From assembly GCA_018881555.1 (NCBI GenBank), contig JACAXG010000026.1:6305965-6369964 (forward strand): DNA of 64,000 nucleotides, in the 5' to 3' direction. Positions 42,044 to 55,030 of the stretch are shown one piece after another; positions within the stretch are counted from its first letter, which is position 1; the number at the start of each line of letters is the position of its first letter. A model generated the notes under the pieces. It was given only the letters and a program-made list of their open reading frames with translations. It was not told the origin of the DNA and searched no databases. Source of the stretch: Amblyornis subalaris. Its lineage: Eukaryota; Chordata; Aves; Passeriformes; Ptilonorhynchidae. The position numbers were made by a program, and so were the translations under genes.

Positions 42044-44621
42044 TGTCGTACACATATAAAACCCAAAATGGAGATGAAGCTACAGTGCAGGCAATATATG
42101 TTTTCCTTTTACCAGTTTTTCTTTTTCACATTTCAGCCTCGCTTTTTTCACATGACCTGACATTTGTATTTAATTCCCAGTTCCTGGGATGTATATGACA
42201 TTGTTTTTTATTTTAGCTAAAGGGCAGGCTCACAAACCCCTGTTAAGAGCACGAGTGCACTGCACTGGTTGAAAAACTGGCAGGCAAGAAAAAAGATTTG
42301 GAACTTTGGAAGGTACCTAGATGGGGATTTTTCCCCAAAGATCTACGTAGTGGCTTTAAATATTGGTTTTGAGGGAATTTCCTCCCATGGGAGCTTACTC
42401 TTNGGAAGAGCTGGTGCTTTTGGAAGCGCTATGGGAGAAATTCACATTTATGCACCTCTGACATTACGCTGGAGATGATGGTATGGTTCATTGGTCATAT
42501 TTTGGTCTTTTATTTTTTAGCATGGGTCCATGCCATGAAAGTTCTGCACATGATGTTTCAATATGTTTCAAAATAACACATTACAGGGGTTTTGCAGCAA
42601 CTCTGGCGTTCCTGTCACCCGTGCCTCACTCTGCAGCAAGGCATGGATCATCTTAATGCCTACTGATTTCTATAAGCGTTCTGCTTCACGGTACTCAGCA
42701 CCTTGTGCGAGGATTAAATTCTGAGAGCACAGCAGGTGTGTCCCTAAGTTTAGCTGCTCTATTTATGGTGTTTTCCTGTAAGCATAACACNGCAATTGTC
42801 ACTCACACTGTCTTCCTCTGATTCTGCATGGCACCAGGCTGGGAACGTAATAAACATCCTTTTATGAATGTGGCCTTCTTGGAGAAATGAAAATTAATTG
42901 TCTAAACAGCATCATATGTAATTAAACAAGAAAAGCTTATTATGAAGGAAATTTAAAGTAANTGATTACAGCATGAGAAAATTCTGAGCTGAATTTTAAT
43001 ATAGCAACACATTTTATTTCTTCATTTCTACTTTGCAGTGATAAATTTACATCAAATTGCCTGAATAATATAGTGAATAAAAATAAGAGCACGGGAAGAG
43101 TGATTATTGCATTTCAAAATTGGTCATTAGCTTCCACTTTACTGCCCAGTTAATTGGTAGAGTAAGTTACAAAAGTAGAATAGACCAATGCAATCATTTA
43201 TTTTGTTCTGGAGCTGGTGAAGTGCAGACTGTGGTTAATAGTTTTGGGGCAAACAACTGCGGCAAGAGACAAGAGTGTCCAAATCTTATTTCAATTAACG
43301 TTTTATGTACAGGAAATGTTAACACTGGTTGTTGGTGATACCTATTTGATGAAGAAATTCTTGTGTGCACCATACTTTAGTTCTGCATTACACAGGTGGT
43401 AGAGGGAAAGTCAACAGAAAACAGCAGAGCTCAAAACAGGAAATCTGTGCATGGGCCATGTCCTTGCCCTCTGAGGAACCTTTACAACACCTCAGCAGTG
43501 TGAAAAAATGTCAGTAAAACTGAAAATGTGGCCTATTTTTTCAAATCATATTTGCTGCTTAAGGAGAGTGATAGCCTATTGATTTAGATAAGGTGACATT
43601 TTGAAGACTCTCTTCACAGCAGAGGTGCAGAAATGTAATCTGCTGGTTTAGTTAAAAGCTTAGATTTTGGAGCACCACTTTATAAGAGGGAATTAGGATT
43701 GCAGCTAATTTTACTGCAGTTAAATTAAAGAAAATGCGAGGCTCTGTCTTTTAAAACAGGAGCTCACTCCATTTTTTTCCCTGTAGTGGTGACATAACAT
43801 TTACATTTCCACAGATAATGAACTAGNTCTTCCAGCAGACCAGCCCCACAGGGGACTCATTCTCAAATCTAAAGTATTATTTTTCTTTCCATCTGCTCCA
43901 CATGGATCTTGAGGTAAGCTGTTCTTAATGTCTTATGAGGATCACCTTTCCTTGAAAGGAAATGCACTTTTCATTTTTTTCTTTAAACACAAAAGATCCT
44001 ATTACTACGCGTCATGATTTCTTTTGCTGCAGTTGCCATTACTGCTTTTAATTGGTAATTCACTAGTTTTGGAGATGAGGTTTTAGAGCCCATAAAACTG
44101 CAGGGAGCTCACTCTTGGTCTAAATGGACCTTCTGAGGATAGAGGAAGACTCAACAATGTTACTCACATCTACCAAAAGCCTATGGAAAGTGGTGTCTAT
44201 TACTTTTAAACAGTTTCACAGTCAAATGCTCCTTCCCATAACTATGTTTATTTGCTATTAGTCCTTAAATACATTCCAGGTAGGAAATTAAATATATGCC
44301 GAGGAAATATGCAGGTTTTTTCTGCCAGGGGTCTCTTCCAGAGCAGTTCCTTTGCTCTCATCTTCCTAAAGTGTTTGTGCAACTGCCTTAGTCTTTGCAA
44401 AGGATTAGCATAAAAATCCGTATTAAGTGCCAACAGATCTGTCTTTCACTTATGGAAATGAGATCAGTAGGATGCCATTGCAATGCCCTTCTGATTCAGA
44501 GGTCTCTTCAAGGGCTGAGCCTCTGGGCAGCTTTTTCCCATGGCTCTTCCGTGGTGGTGCCTCCCTTTTGAATATCCACCTGGCAGTACCCAAAGTGCTG
44601 TACCATGACATGGAGAGGGAG
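42044..44621. other. Non-coding DNA, no feature recognised
   Basis: AT-rich single-copy-looking sequence with only short chance frames. Confidence 0.5.
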
Positions 44622-44893
44622 CCTGTAGTGACAGGACAAGGGGGAATGGCTTCAAACTGACAGAAAGCTGGTTTAGATTAGATATTAGAAAGAAATTATT
44701 GTGAGTGTGGTGAGGCAGTGGAACAGATTGCCCAGAGAAGTTGTGGATGCCCTATCCGTGGAAATGTTCAAGGCCAGGTTGGATGGGGCTTTGAGGAACC
44801 TGTTCTAGTGGAAGGTGTCCCTTTACATGGCAGGGATGTAAATCAGATGATCTTTGATGTCCCTTCCAACCCAGGCCATTCAATGATTCTGTG
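44622..44893 (+). mobile_element. CR1 LINE 3' end fragment
   Basis: Runs from the TGACAGGACAAGGGGGAATGG block to the CR1 terminus CATTCAATGATTCTGTG, with a small internal deletion near 44700. Confidence 0.9.
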
Positions 44894-45335
44894 TGTCAAA
44901 GGGAAGATCCCACTGCCCGATGTGGAGCAGAAAGCAGCAGTGAGTGTGGTGGGTCAGCTACAGAATGGCTAAAAGCAGCTCAGGCAATGCATCTNGAGCT
45001 GAGTGTCTGGGTGTGAAAAAAGCCAGGCTCGCTGGCTGTGGACGTTATGGGGATTGGCACACTGGGAGAGGAAGGTCGGCTGCTGTTCCACTGACTCTTA
45101 CATGCTGGAGTATCTTTCGTTGTTTCAAAACACCTCTAGGCACACCTGAGCCCCCACAGCCTTTTCTGGGCTGCAGTAGCCTGCCTGCAGCCCTAAATCA
45201 ATCCAGGGACAACTCATGGCTTTTCCTGCTGTCTCTTCCCTGAGCATCCTGCATCCCCGTGTAATGTAGGCCATTTGTCAGGTGCAGACATGATCCCTGG
45301 GGTCTGGGTTATAANGGAATATGTGAAAAAATGGG

Positions 45336-45742
45336 ATCATAGCATCACAGAATATGCTGAGTGGGAAGGGACCCTCAAGGATCATCAAAGTCGACCTCCT
45401 GGTCCTGCACAGGACAGTTCCAAGAATCCTCCACCCTGTGCCTGAGAGTGTTGTCCAAACACTTCTTGAACTCAGACAGGCTTGGTGCTGTGACCACTTC
45501 CCTGGGAAGCCTGTTCCTGTGTCTGACCACTCTCTGGAGGAAGAACCTTTTTCTAATATCCAGCCTGAACCTCTCCTGACACAATTTCTTGCCATTCCCT
45601 TGGATCCTGTCACTGGGCACAGAGATATGTGTCTGTCTCTCTTCTTCCCCTCGTGAGAAAGCTGCAGACCCCCATGAGGTCTCCCCTCAGTCTCCTCCAG
45701 GCTGAACAAACCAAGACACCTCAACTGCTCCTTGTGTGGATC
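45336..45742 (-). mobile_element. CR1 LINE 3' part, antisense
   Basis: Starts with the reversed terminus ATCATAGCATCACAGAAT and covers the ORF2 end. It creates most of a 235-codon minus-strand frame at 45278-45985, which is therefore not a gene; an LRCLGLFSLEE segment in it is CR1 ORF2. Confidence 0.9.
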
Positions 45743-46060
45743 TAGGAAGCTGGCCGGAGTGAGGGTCCAGTAAGTTCTGCAGCTCCCAGGGGAAATCTCT
45801 GATGTTTTTTGGCACCTCTGTGAAACCAGGGAGCAGCACCCGCAGGTGAAACAGAGGAACATGGCTGACTGGGAACCTGCAAACTGTAAATGTAAGGAAA
45901 AGTGAGGAGAGGGGCTGCAGTGTGCAGTGACTTTTCTGGCTGTGTTATGCCTCATTTCCTTGCCTTTGAGATCTCTGTTAGACATCGCTCTCTCTGTTGT
46001 ACTCGAGCTGGTTTCCTACCTGTGCAACCATTTTAAATGCTTTTTTATTACCCACAGAAA

Positions 46061-46089
46061 GATATATATAGAGATATATATATATATAA
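46061..46089. repeat. (TA)n / GATATATA microsatellite
   Basis: Alternating AT tract with two GA interruptions. Confidence 0.9.
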
Positions 46090-46433
46090 AACTATGGTAA
46101 AGAAAACAGGCAATTCACAAAGGAAATTAACTACTTCCCTTTCTCCACTTTACCTTGTTTTCTAAAGACAAAAGGTTTCAGTGACTGTACCCCAGCACAG
46201 TAGCCTGGTAAAAACATTAGTTACTGGCCACGGGACTGGTACTGATTTTGCAAGACCTCAGGATGAAGACTTGTCAGATTCGTTTTGTTTAAACTTGTCT
46301 CGGCCTGCCTGGAGCTTAGTCTACGTGTATTTTAGACATAACAGCAATCTTTCTAATGAGCAGGTGGCCATGCCCATACGTAAACGTCCTTGCCTGTCTT
46401 TGTATGGTATGACGTAATTTTACCTAAATAGTA

Positions 46434-46547
46434 GAATCATAGAATATCCTGAGTTGGAAGGGACTCATCAGGATCATCGAGTCCAACTCCTGGCCCTGTG
46501 CAGGACACCCCAAGAATCCCACCATGTGCCTGAGAGCATTGTCTAAA
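46434..46547 (-). mobile_element. CR1 LINE 3' tail, antisense
   Basis: About 114 bases beginning GAATCATAGAAT; same subfamily as 45336-45742. Confidence 0.9.
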
Positions 46548-49428
46548 GCTCAAATATACTTTCATTTACAACATCAACTATATGGATTTAATTTTATATA
46601 ACCTCTTGCTGTTTTTTTCCTCAGATCAAAGACTTTTGAATGTAAAAGAGTCATTGACTTGTATCCTTTGATTTCAGTAACTTCATACTCATGCCATAAT
46701 ATTTATTTAGGATTCATTTTGAAGAAGACTAATGATTGGGGGAGGACATTTCTTTAGGAAATCTGAAAGTATATTTCAGCAAGGATGCTAAAGAAAAGAA
46801 TATCCTTTGCAGTGCAGCTGAATGCCCCAATTACTATAATTTTTGTAATTACTTTTTTTCTCTTTTGAAATAGAAACACATTAATTGCAATTTCTCCTCA
46901 CTGAAACAGTGGGAAGAGAAAAATTTCGTACTGAGGATAAACCCTCCTCATACAGCCGCAGCATGATCCCATTGCCTGAAAGTCTGGGGGCAGGATTTTG
47001 CTCTGGCATTGGGAATACCACTAGAAGTATTTGCAACACTATGCCTGTGCAGGAATGAAAGTCACTTACGAGGACATTTAGGTCTTAGTGCTGATGAGAA
47101 GCCTTCTGCAGGACTGTAGAAGTGGTCCTTAATCTCCTACAAGGATAATGAGCCCTATATATCTGATGAGTTCAACTGCAGCAGGCTTAGGCCCAGAGTC
47201 CCTTGGCAGAGAGAGATACTAAATTGATTTCTGTACTTATGTCAAATAGCCTCATTTGATTCCAGTGGGGATAATTTTTCATTCAAGCGAAGATCTTGGC
47301 TGGAATGCAAATGTTCCTTCATAGGCATTTGATGAATGAAAGCACAATGATCATACACGGGCTCAGTTTGTTTATTGCTAATCATCTCACAGAAGATCCG
47401 TGAATCTGTTCTGACTTGTTCTCATCCAAGGATCTCACCATCACAAAAACGATGCAAATGCAAGCAGATCTTGATCCAAACTATCCACAGGATTATTTTG
47501 TGCCGTGTAGTACATTTGGAGCACTGCTGCTCTTGGGGTTGAACATTGCTCACCTTGCAGCAGACATAAATACATTACATCTCAGCCATTCAGGTACATT
47601 ATTTCTGCACTGTGAGTTACCTTGCAGCATATTTCAGTTCATGGTAATTAGTCTGGAGAGAAATGCAAGACCTCTGTAAAAAGGATTAAGTACTGCATAC
47701 CTGACAGCAAAAGCAAAAGGCTTCTTCTCCAGTATCAGGTCTCCTAAAAGGGGATATGTTACAACATCCAGGAAAGCGATAAANCTGTGTGCTAAGAGAG
47801 AACCTTGCTTAAAAAAGAATGATAAATGTCTTTTTTTTTAGATCCGTTCCAAATTTCCTGGTAAAAACGCACTATTGCCAGGAATATATTTGTCAAGATT
47901 TATAAAGAGCAGGAATACATTAGACTGGGAAAGCTTATGGGTCTGGAATTTTGCCCTTTTTTTCCCTAGCCATATCAGTTCATCTAATAAAAGCTGGCTT
48001 CTTCTTTATGCCATTATTATTATTATTACTTCAAGCAAGTTAAAAGCTAGAAACATAAAAGTGCATCTGACTGTACAACATGTAGTAGTGCTGCATGTAA
48101 TCTTGAGGGCACCTGGTCTCTCCCAGAAAAATCACAGTCCAGAGCTGGGATTTTAGGCTTCCTCTGTGATGCATGAGAAGAATTAGACACCCAAGATGAT
48201 ACCAAGGTGTGTAGAGCAGGAAACAGACAAAGAAAACACTACAAAACAAGCAGATCTGCTCTTGTCTTGGCCTTAAACAATTTATTCTGTGTTTCATGAA
48301 TCTGATTCTTCCTGTTCGAGCTCTCTCCAAGGTATCTACTTTATGAAGAAAAGACTATTATATAAAGTTCATGTAAGGAGGCAGAGGCAGTTAAGTTTGT
48401 TTTATCTAGTATCCCAATATTTAAAGTTCTAGTTGAGATAGATATAAAAAAAGAAGAAGAATTTTCTTTCCTGCATGGAAACAANTACCTGAATTTCTGT
48501 CCTTCGGTATTGTATGTGATACCAGTTTAATATAAACGACACAAATATAGTTGAAACTGTGTCTGAAACTGATGTGCTATGTATGCTGTGAGGTTATATT
48601 TGGCAGCTGAGGGAAGGAGTGAAAAGCCACGTCATTGGCTCACATTTAGTCTGGGATGCTTTTTTGCACAATACTGCCAAACCTTNGGCAGCTCTAGGCC
48701 CAGGTGTGCTTAGGTGCCTTTGGAACTAGGAACCTCAGTATTTCAAAAGGCTATTGACTAGAAAATGTAAATTTTATTCATGTATTATATTTCCCTTAGG
48801 TGTCAACGTATCTACTTGTATCATCTCTTGAGCCACAGCTGATGTTCCTGTTTCTTCAGCATCCTCACCCAAAGTGTCAAATCCTTGCTCTGCTGAATTG
48901 CAAAATTCCCTTGGTTTTAATAGGGCTGAGAATTTTTCTCTGAAGCNGAAAGAATGAGGACTAGAGAGTAAGAAAGAAGGGACATCAGCTTGAGGANCAA
49001 GAATAAGAGCAGCAGTGAAGACAGACTAGGACTTTTCTTCTTTCAGAACAGCTAAATTATAAAATTTATCTCCATCTGTAAGTTACCCCTATGTATAGAT
49101 CCATGGGCTTCATAATTTCAGCTGAAGCCATCCCAAGTATTCTTCTGACTTCTAGTCATCTTGCCACAATCCAAACAAAAATAGCAAATGAAATATTCAA
49201 GATAAAAAATATGGAGAACTACAGCAAACTTGATCAAGGTGCTTAATTATTTAATGATTTAATTTTTTCAGGGGGGAAAGAATAGATCAGATGCTTCATG
49301 CTGCACAGCAAATGGGAGAAAGCTGAAGAAAGGCATAATGTATAATAAATGGCATATAGGATATACAAAGCATAGAGAAACTTCCCCTCTCCTAAAATAA
49401 AACATGATAGTTTAAAATTAGTAAGCTG

Positions 49429-49430
<2 letters not shown>
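46548..49430. other. Non-coding DNA with small (ATT)n
   Basis: AT-rich. A short ATT run lies at 48013-48028. No gene or interspersed repeat was recognised. Confidence 0.5.
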
Positions 49431-49471
<41 letters not shown>

Positions 49472-49483
49472 ACACACACATAC
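49431..49483. repeat. Interrupted (CA)n microsatellite
   Basis: About 18 uninterrupted CA units, a TA interruption, then seven more. Confidence 0.97.
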
Positions 49484-50453
49484 AGTGTTATATAGAACTC
49501 CTTGCCAAAAGATATAATAGTGTGCAGGCATTTATGCAACTTATCTAAAAACAAGAGAACAAAACGAACCACAAGTTGCATTAAAGGAGATTAAAAGAAC
49601 CAGCAAACCTCAAACTCCTTCTGTGTCTGGGACAAANGGACTCAGACACAATTAGTCCCTCGTGCACAAGTGGTCACTGAATGCCTGATGGTCAGAAGAA
49701 GCCCTTGCTGGAGAGGTTCCTGGTGAGTGCCNACCTCAGAGAGTCCCCTGGTGCCAGGCAGTGCCGGGGACAGGCTGTTGGAGCAGACAGACCCCCTGTT
49801 TGATGTGCTATGGCAGCTCCTGCACACTTGGAGCTAAGCTCTGACACATGAAAGGCCCATGGGGACTTGAGTTGGCTGTTTTGACAAAAGTACCAGCTTT
49901 TAGACATGTCAGAGCGTGGCTTGAGAGCTGGACAAACAATGTTTGACATTCTCGAGGGCTCATTAAAAGGGCTCAGTGCTTTCTGAGTTAAGCTTTTTGT
50001 CCTTCCCACTGACAATGCAGCCTCAAATGCTGCTGTCTAAACTAAGAAATATCAATCCAAGAGCAGAAAATATGTGCTCTCTTGTTGCTTGGCAGTGATT
50101 CAGAGATCCAGGCTAAATCACTACCAATCAGAAAAAAACCCACATGTCCTGCTGCTTTTCTTCCAGTGTACAGACAAACTTGTTAAAAACCATGTAACGT
50201 ATTTTTTTGGGTATAGAATGATAGAAAAAAGAAGCCTAACACTACAGGGTGATGGAACCCAGAGAAGAGTAAGGTAGATGATCAGATGTAAAAAGTCCAA
50301 CCATCCTTGCCAGAGTGAAATTTCTGTGTCAACATCTGCAAAATTAATTATAAGCAATGTGCNTGTTCCTAAGAAATAAATTGTGCCCTTCACAATAAAT
50401 TGTGATTCTATGTCAGTTTAGTATAAATAACAAGGGAAATGGAGGTTATAGCA
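49484..50453. other. Non-coding DNA, no feature recognised
   Basis: A 107-codon minus-strand frame at 49692-50015 contains an N and shows no family motif; I do not call it a gene. Confidence 0.5.
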
Positions 50454-50793
50454 GTCACAGAATTGGGGAGGTTGGAAAAGATGTCCAAGATCATCGAGTC
50501 CAACCTTTGACCGATCACCACCTTGTCAACCAGACAAGGCACCAAGTGCCACATCCCGTTGTTTCTTCAGCACTTCCAGCACTTTCAGCCCGACACCCAC
50601 CTGGATCCACCCTCCTGTCAGAGAGTTGTAGAGAGTGAGAAGGTCCCCCTGAGCCTCCTCTTTTCCNTGCTGAGCCCTCCCAGCTCCCTCAGCTGCTTCT
50701 CATAGGACTTGTCCTCCAAACCCTTCCCAAGCTCCATTTCCTTCTCCGAACACACTCCCAGCACCTCAGTGCCTTTCTTGTAGTGATGCTTTG
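50454..50793 (-). mobile_element. CR1 LINE 3' part, antisense
   Basis: Begins TCACAGAATTGGGGAGG, then the TCATCGAGTCCAACC block and a divergent 3' region sharing CTCCCTCAGCTGCTTCTC with the 8163-8752 type. Confidence 0.88.
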
Positions 50794-53700
50794 TTTTTCT
50801 GAAGGNTTCCTGAAGCCAAATCTTATCATTTGGTTATTTAACAAAATTGATCCCGAATGCTAGAAGGACAAGACGATGTTTTGCCACCAAAGGGAGATGT
50901 GCAATGAGGCAGAGTGAAGAACTGGAATATTGCTCCAATGAAAACAAAGCACACAGCCACTGTATTGTCCTGTAGGATGGCTTCAGGCACCACATTAGGC
51001 AATTCACAGTGAGAAACTAACTACTGAACAATGTCATTTTGTTTCAGAACCCTTCCACAAAGTCTGTGCTGTCAGCCCAAGCTGAAGGCCAAATCACAGC
51101 TTTCTGCAGTGAACAGAGAAGCTCATGAATGGATGGAAACGTTTTCCATATATCTGAGTGCAGATGATGAGGAGGCAGTTCAAAGTGTAGCTGAAATATT
51201 AAGGGGCTAGACTCATATGGACCCTCTTGGACACCTAATATTTTGGAATACATGCTGAGGTCTCTGCTGTGCTGACCACACTCCAGAGTAGAACTGGTGA
51301 GGGCTTTAAAACATATTATATGAAAGACCTGTAAGAAAGAGAAAGAGTCCCTCCTGTCCAAGTAGATGGATCAATAGTGTGCAACTTTTCTAAAGCTCAG
51401 CAGCCAAACAGAAAAGCAGATTTTTAAAGAGGTACAGCAATTGCACCTCAGCTTCTATAACCCTTATGTGAGGAGTGATCTCATTTCCATTGCAATTCAC
51501 AGAATATTTGTTTGGATAATATGGAAGGCTATATATGGCATAGACCTTTCTAACTTGTGTACTTATTGACTGAATAAGTGATTTGATAGCACTGTGAAAT
51601 ATTTATGACATGGATTTCAGTTCTGGAAAACCACCAGTGGTCCTTCAAGTTTATCATAAGTTACTTTGCCTCAACTTACTGAAAAAAATGAGAGGCACCA
51701 ATGGTAAGAACCTGAGTTAGACTGAGCTATGCCTCGACTGAGCTATAGCACAATCTATAATTTCCAGTTTACCAGAATCAGTAAAGCAAATATTCTTTCA
51801 TTAAAAATACCACATAAACCTAAAGTAATTAGATGCAAATAAAAATTGCAGTCTAAGCCATTTGCACAATCCCCTGTCAGTCCAATTTTCCTTAAAAAGC
51901 ATGTGCGTATTACTGAGGATGTTTTATAACCCCAAGTGGATTAAACCTTTTATCTCAGCAGACCATAATGTCTGAATTTCTTCCTTTACATTAGTCCGAC
52001 AGTATGAATAGGAATTATTAATGTACATTTATTAAAAGAAACCTCTACATCGACGATCACAGGATCTCACAGCCTTTGCAAAGGACAGCCAGCTGAATAT
52101 TGGTGAAAACCATCTTCTGTAATGGACACCTCTAGGAATTTTATATAATTGTATTTTTTCAATGGGCAGGACACTTTTTACCGATTGAAGTTTTCTTTAA
52201 GGAACACTGTAATTTTTCTTCCGTTTTTAAATTTCTTCTCAAGAAAATATTTAATGATGTTTGGAACAGACTGAACTAAGATATTTTTGATTCTCAGCTG
52301 TATTTTAACAAAGCATTTTGTGCTGCCTTATGAAATTCCTTGAGAAAGGCAGGCCTGTGTTCCCGTGCTTCTGTTGGCCTTTATGGCCTCGTGGTGGGAT
52401 GATCTNACCTGCATTGGGTACATCTCTTTGCTTCTTAAAACAACATAGAATTAAAACTCAGAGTATCTATTCCAAATAGAAGACTGACTGCAAGCATTCA
52501 GACTATGATGTGCTCAGGGAGAAACTGTTGCACCAAGACAGAATATAATATTTCAACATTTTAAAATTCAGTTTTCTCAAGAAAAACTATAATTTCAGGA
52601 AGAATGATGCTTTGATCCCTCATGATGTTTTGGGATGAAAAGAAGATTTTTGAATGGAATTTTCCTTGCAATGGAAATTGGAAATTGGAAATTGGAAATT
52701 TGACTGGCTCCCTGCAAAAGCGCAGGTTTGTAACCTATGGGATTTTAAACTTCTTGCTGCCCTCATGTGGGTGAAAGGAACAATTACTTCAGCAACAACG
52801 TGTGGAAAAAACAAAACAGGGAAATAACTGACTTAGTAGAAGGTAAATTCCACATAAATTAATAGGATTGTCTTTCTTGGGATACAAATGTGGATTCCAC
52901 TCCTCAGGAAAACTTTTGGAATCAGACAAATCAGATTTAATCTCTGTCACACTTTCGTGTTTAATGTTGGCGACTTTTCTCTCTGAAAATAAAATTAATA
53001 TTAAGATCCTTAGAATAAAGCCAAGCAGAAATGCAAAACAATTTTATGGAACNCATCAATGCTTGTGGTCAACCAAGATGTTCCAAGATGGCAGAAAACA
53101 TGGGATTTAAACTAAACAGTCCCTAAAACTGCTCCCTTACAGACTAGGGTCGCCATCCAGGATGACAAATAATTTTCAGTTCTCCTTTTCTGTCACCACA
53201 GAGGAGGATGGATGGATCGATTACAAAGCCATCATGAACCTTTTGATCTGGGGAATTCCTGGATTTACAGCTCCTGACAAATTGCTTTGTCACAAGATGA
53301 AGAGAAATTACATAAAAAGTTATTTGTAAAATTAACAACAGAGAAAAAAAAAGAGAGAGAAGCAAAACCAAACCAGAGAGAAGATCTTTACCACAGGCAA
53401 CTAAGCTGTCTGTGAAAAACAGCAACTCCTTTTTATCTGTTAACCNCTTAGGCCTCCTTTCCTCAGACAACTTCAGTTCTACATTTGTTTTTTCCAGTCC
53501 AAAGAGTCTTGAGGGGCAGCATCACTCATAACACCAGTGGGCAAAAGGACAGGACTTTTCCACTATGGCACAAAGTGCCTGAGTCTCATGTTGTAATTCA
53601 CAACAGCACCTATGAAACAGAGTAAAGGTCTTCATGTAACTTTTTGTCTGAAATGGTAATTTTTTTTTTTTTTCTAAGGAAGACTGTGGGATTTAGAACC

Positions 53701-54229
53701 CAAACCCTGGCTGCGAGCCTGTATGTCTTGTGTTTCCAACCTCTTTGACACTGCTCACCACATGAGCTGTCTCCTGTTTGATCTGCTGAAAGGCTTGTTT
53801 TTGCTCATGGCCCCACACAAAATNGTTCTACTTTCATATTACTTGACAGAAAGGGTTCACAAGGAAGCTACAAGCCGGAATATGCTCTCTTCAGAATCCC
53901 TTCAGGCCTAGGAAAGGCCTAGGAAAGGCCTTATGTTTCTTTCTTGTTAGCATGCNGAGACATAATTGATGCCTTTTTGATCACATCCATAGGGAGTGGC
54001 AACATCCATCCTGCTGCTTTATTCCCAAGAACTGAATCTGTTGTGCAGGTCGCTTGTTTTTACTTATTTTTATGGTGTCAGGCATCGAGTCCACACAGTC
54101 CAGTATACCCAGGCATGCCTTTCCTCCTCCTGGCCNAAAGCAGGGACCTTCAATTCCTGCTCCTGGCTGGAGTACTGACTGTTTAAGCCTTTCAGTGCCA
54201 AACCAGATCCCCTCTGATCCCACAGTAGG
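50794..54229. other. Non-coding DNA with two tiny tandem repeats
   Basis: AT-rich. Four perfect copies of TGGAAAT lie at 52672-52699 and 2.5 copies of AGGCCTAGGAA at 53904-53931. No gene was recognised. Confidence 0.55.
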
Positions 54230-55030
54230 ATANTGAAAAAAAAATCTTAAAAACCCTTCTCCTCACCCCTCCCTTCTTCCCAGGCTTAATTTCACTNCAG
54301 ATTTCCCTACCCACTCTGCCTGAGTGGTGCAGGGGGATGAGGAATGGGGGTTGTGGTCNCCTCTTCACGTGTCTCTGCCACTCCTTCCTATTCACACTCT
54401 TGCCCTGCTCCAGTGCTGGTTCGCTCCCACGGGAGACAGCCCTCCACAAACTTCTCCAATGTGAGTCCTTCCCGTGGGCTGCACTTCTTCATGAATTGTT
54501 CCAGTGTGGTCCCTTCCGTGGGGTCAGTCCTTCAGGCACAGGCATGGGTCCTTCAGGGGTCACAGATCCTACCAGCAAACCTGCTCCNGTGTGGGCTCCT
54601 CTCTCCACAGGTCTGCCAGGACCCTACTGCAGCACGGGCTTCCCATGAAGTCACAGCCTCCTCGATGCATCCACCTGCTNCATCGNGGGCTCCTCCACGG
54701 GCTGCAGGGGCACAGCTGCCTCTCCATGGGCTGCACCATGGGCAGCAGTGGAATCTCTGCTCTGGCTCCTGGCGTCCTGCCCCTCCTCCTCCCCTGACCT
54801 TGGGGTCTGCAGGGCTGTTCCTCTCACATATTCCCACTCCTCTCTCCAGCTGCAGGCTCCCAAGCTTTTCCCCCCTCTTCTTAAAGTTGTTTTCCCAGAA
54901 GTTCTACCACTGCCCCGATGGGCTTGGCCTTGGCCAGTGGCGGATCCAACTTGGAGCCTGATGGAGTTGGCTTTGTCGGACATGNGGGAAGCTTCTGGGA
55001 GCTTCCCAGCACNAACNCAATACAGGCAGT
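54230..55030 (-). mobile_element. ERV/LTR-retrotransposon-like avian repeat fragment, antisense
   Basis: A GC-richer block of imperfect internal repeats (variants of GCTCC-GTGGG-TCC-TC and CCACGGGCTGCAG) that I recall as a dispersed ERV-associated repeat in bird genomes. It ends near 55030 with the CAATACAG boundary; the segment normally just before that boundary appears shortened. I assign it to an ERV from memory of the family, without seeing retroviral genes. It carries several Ns. Confidence 0.5.

Noticed and set aside
45278..45985. 235-codon minus-strand open frame
   Set aside because: Its central part is CR1 ORF2 sequence and the rest is unrelated flanking DNA, so it is a retrotransposon remnant with chance extensions.
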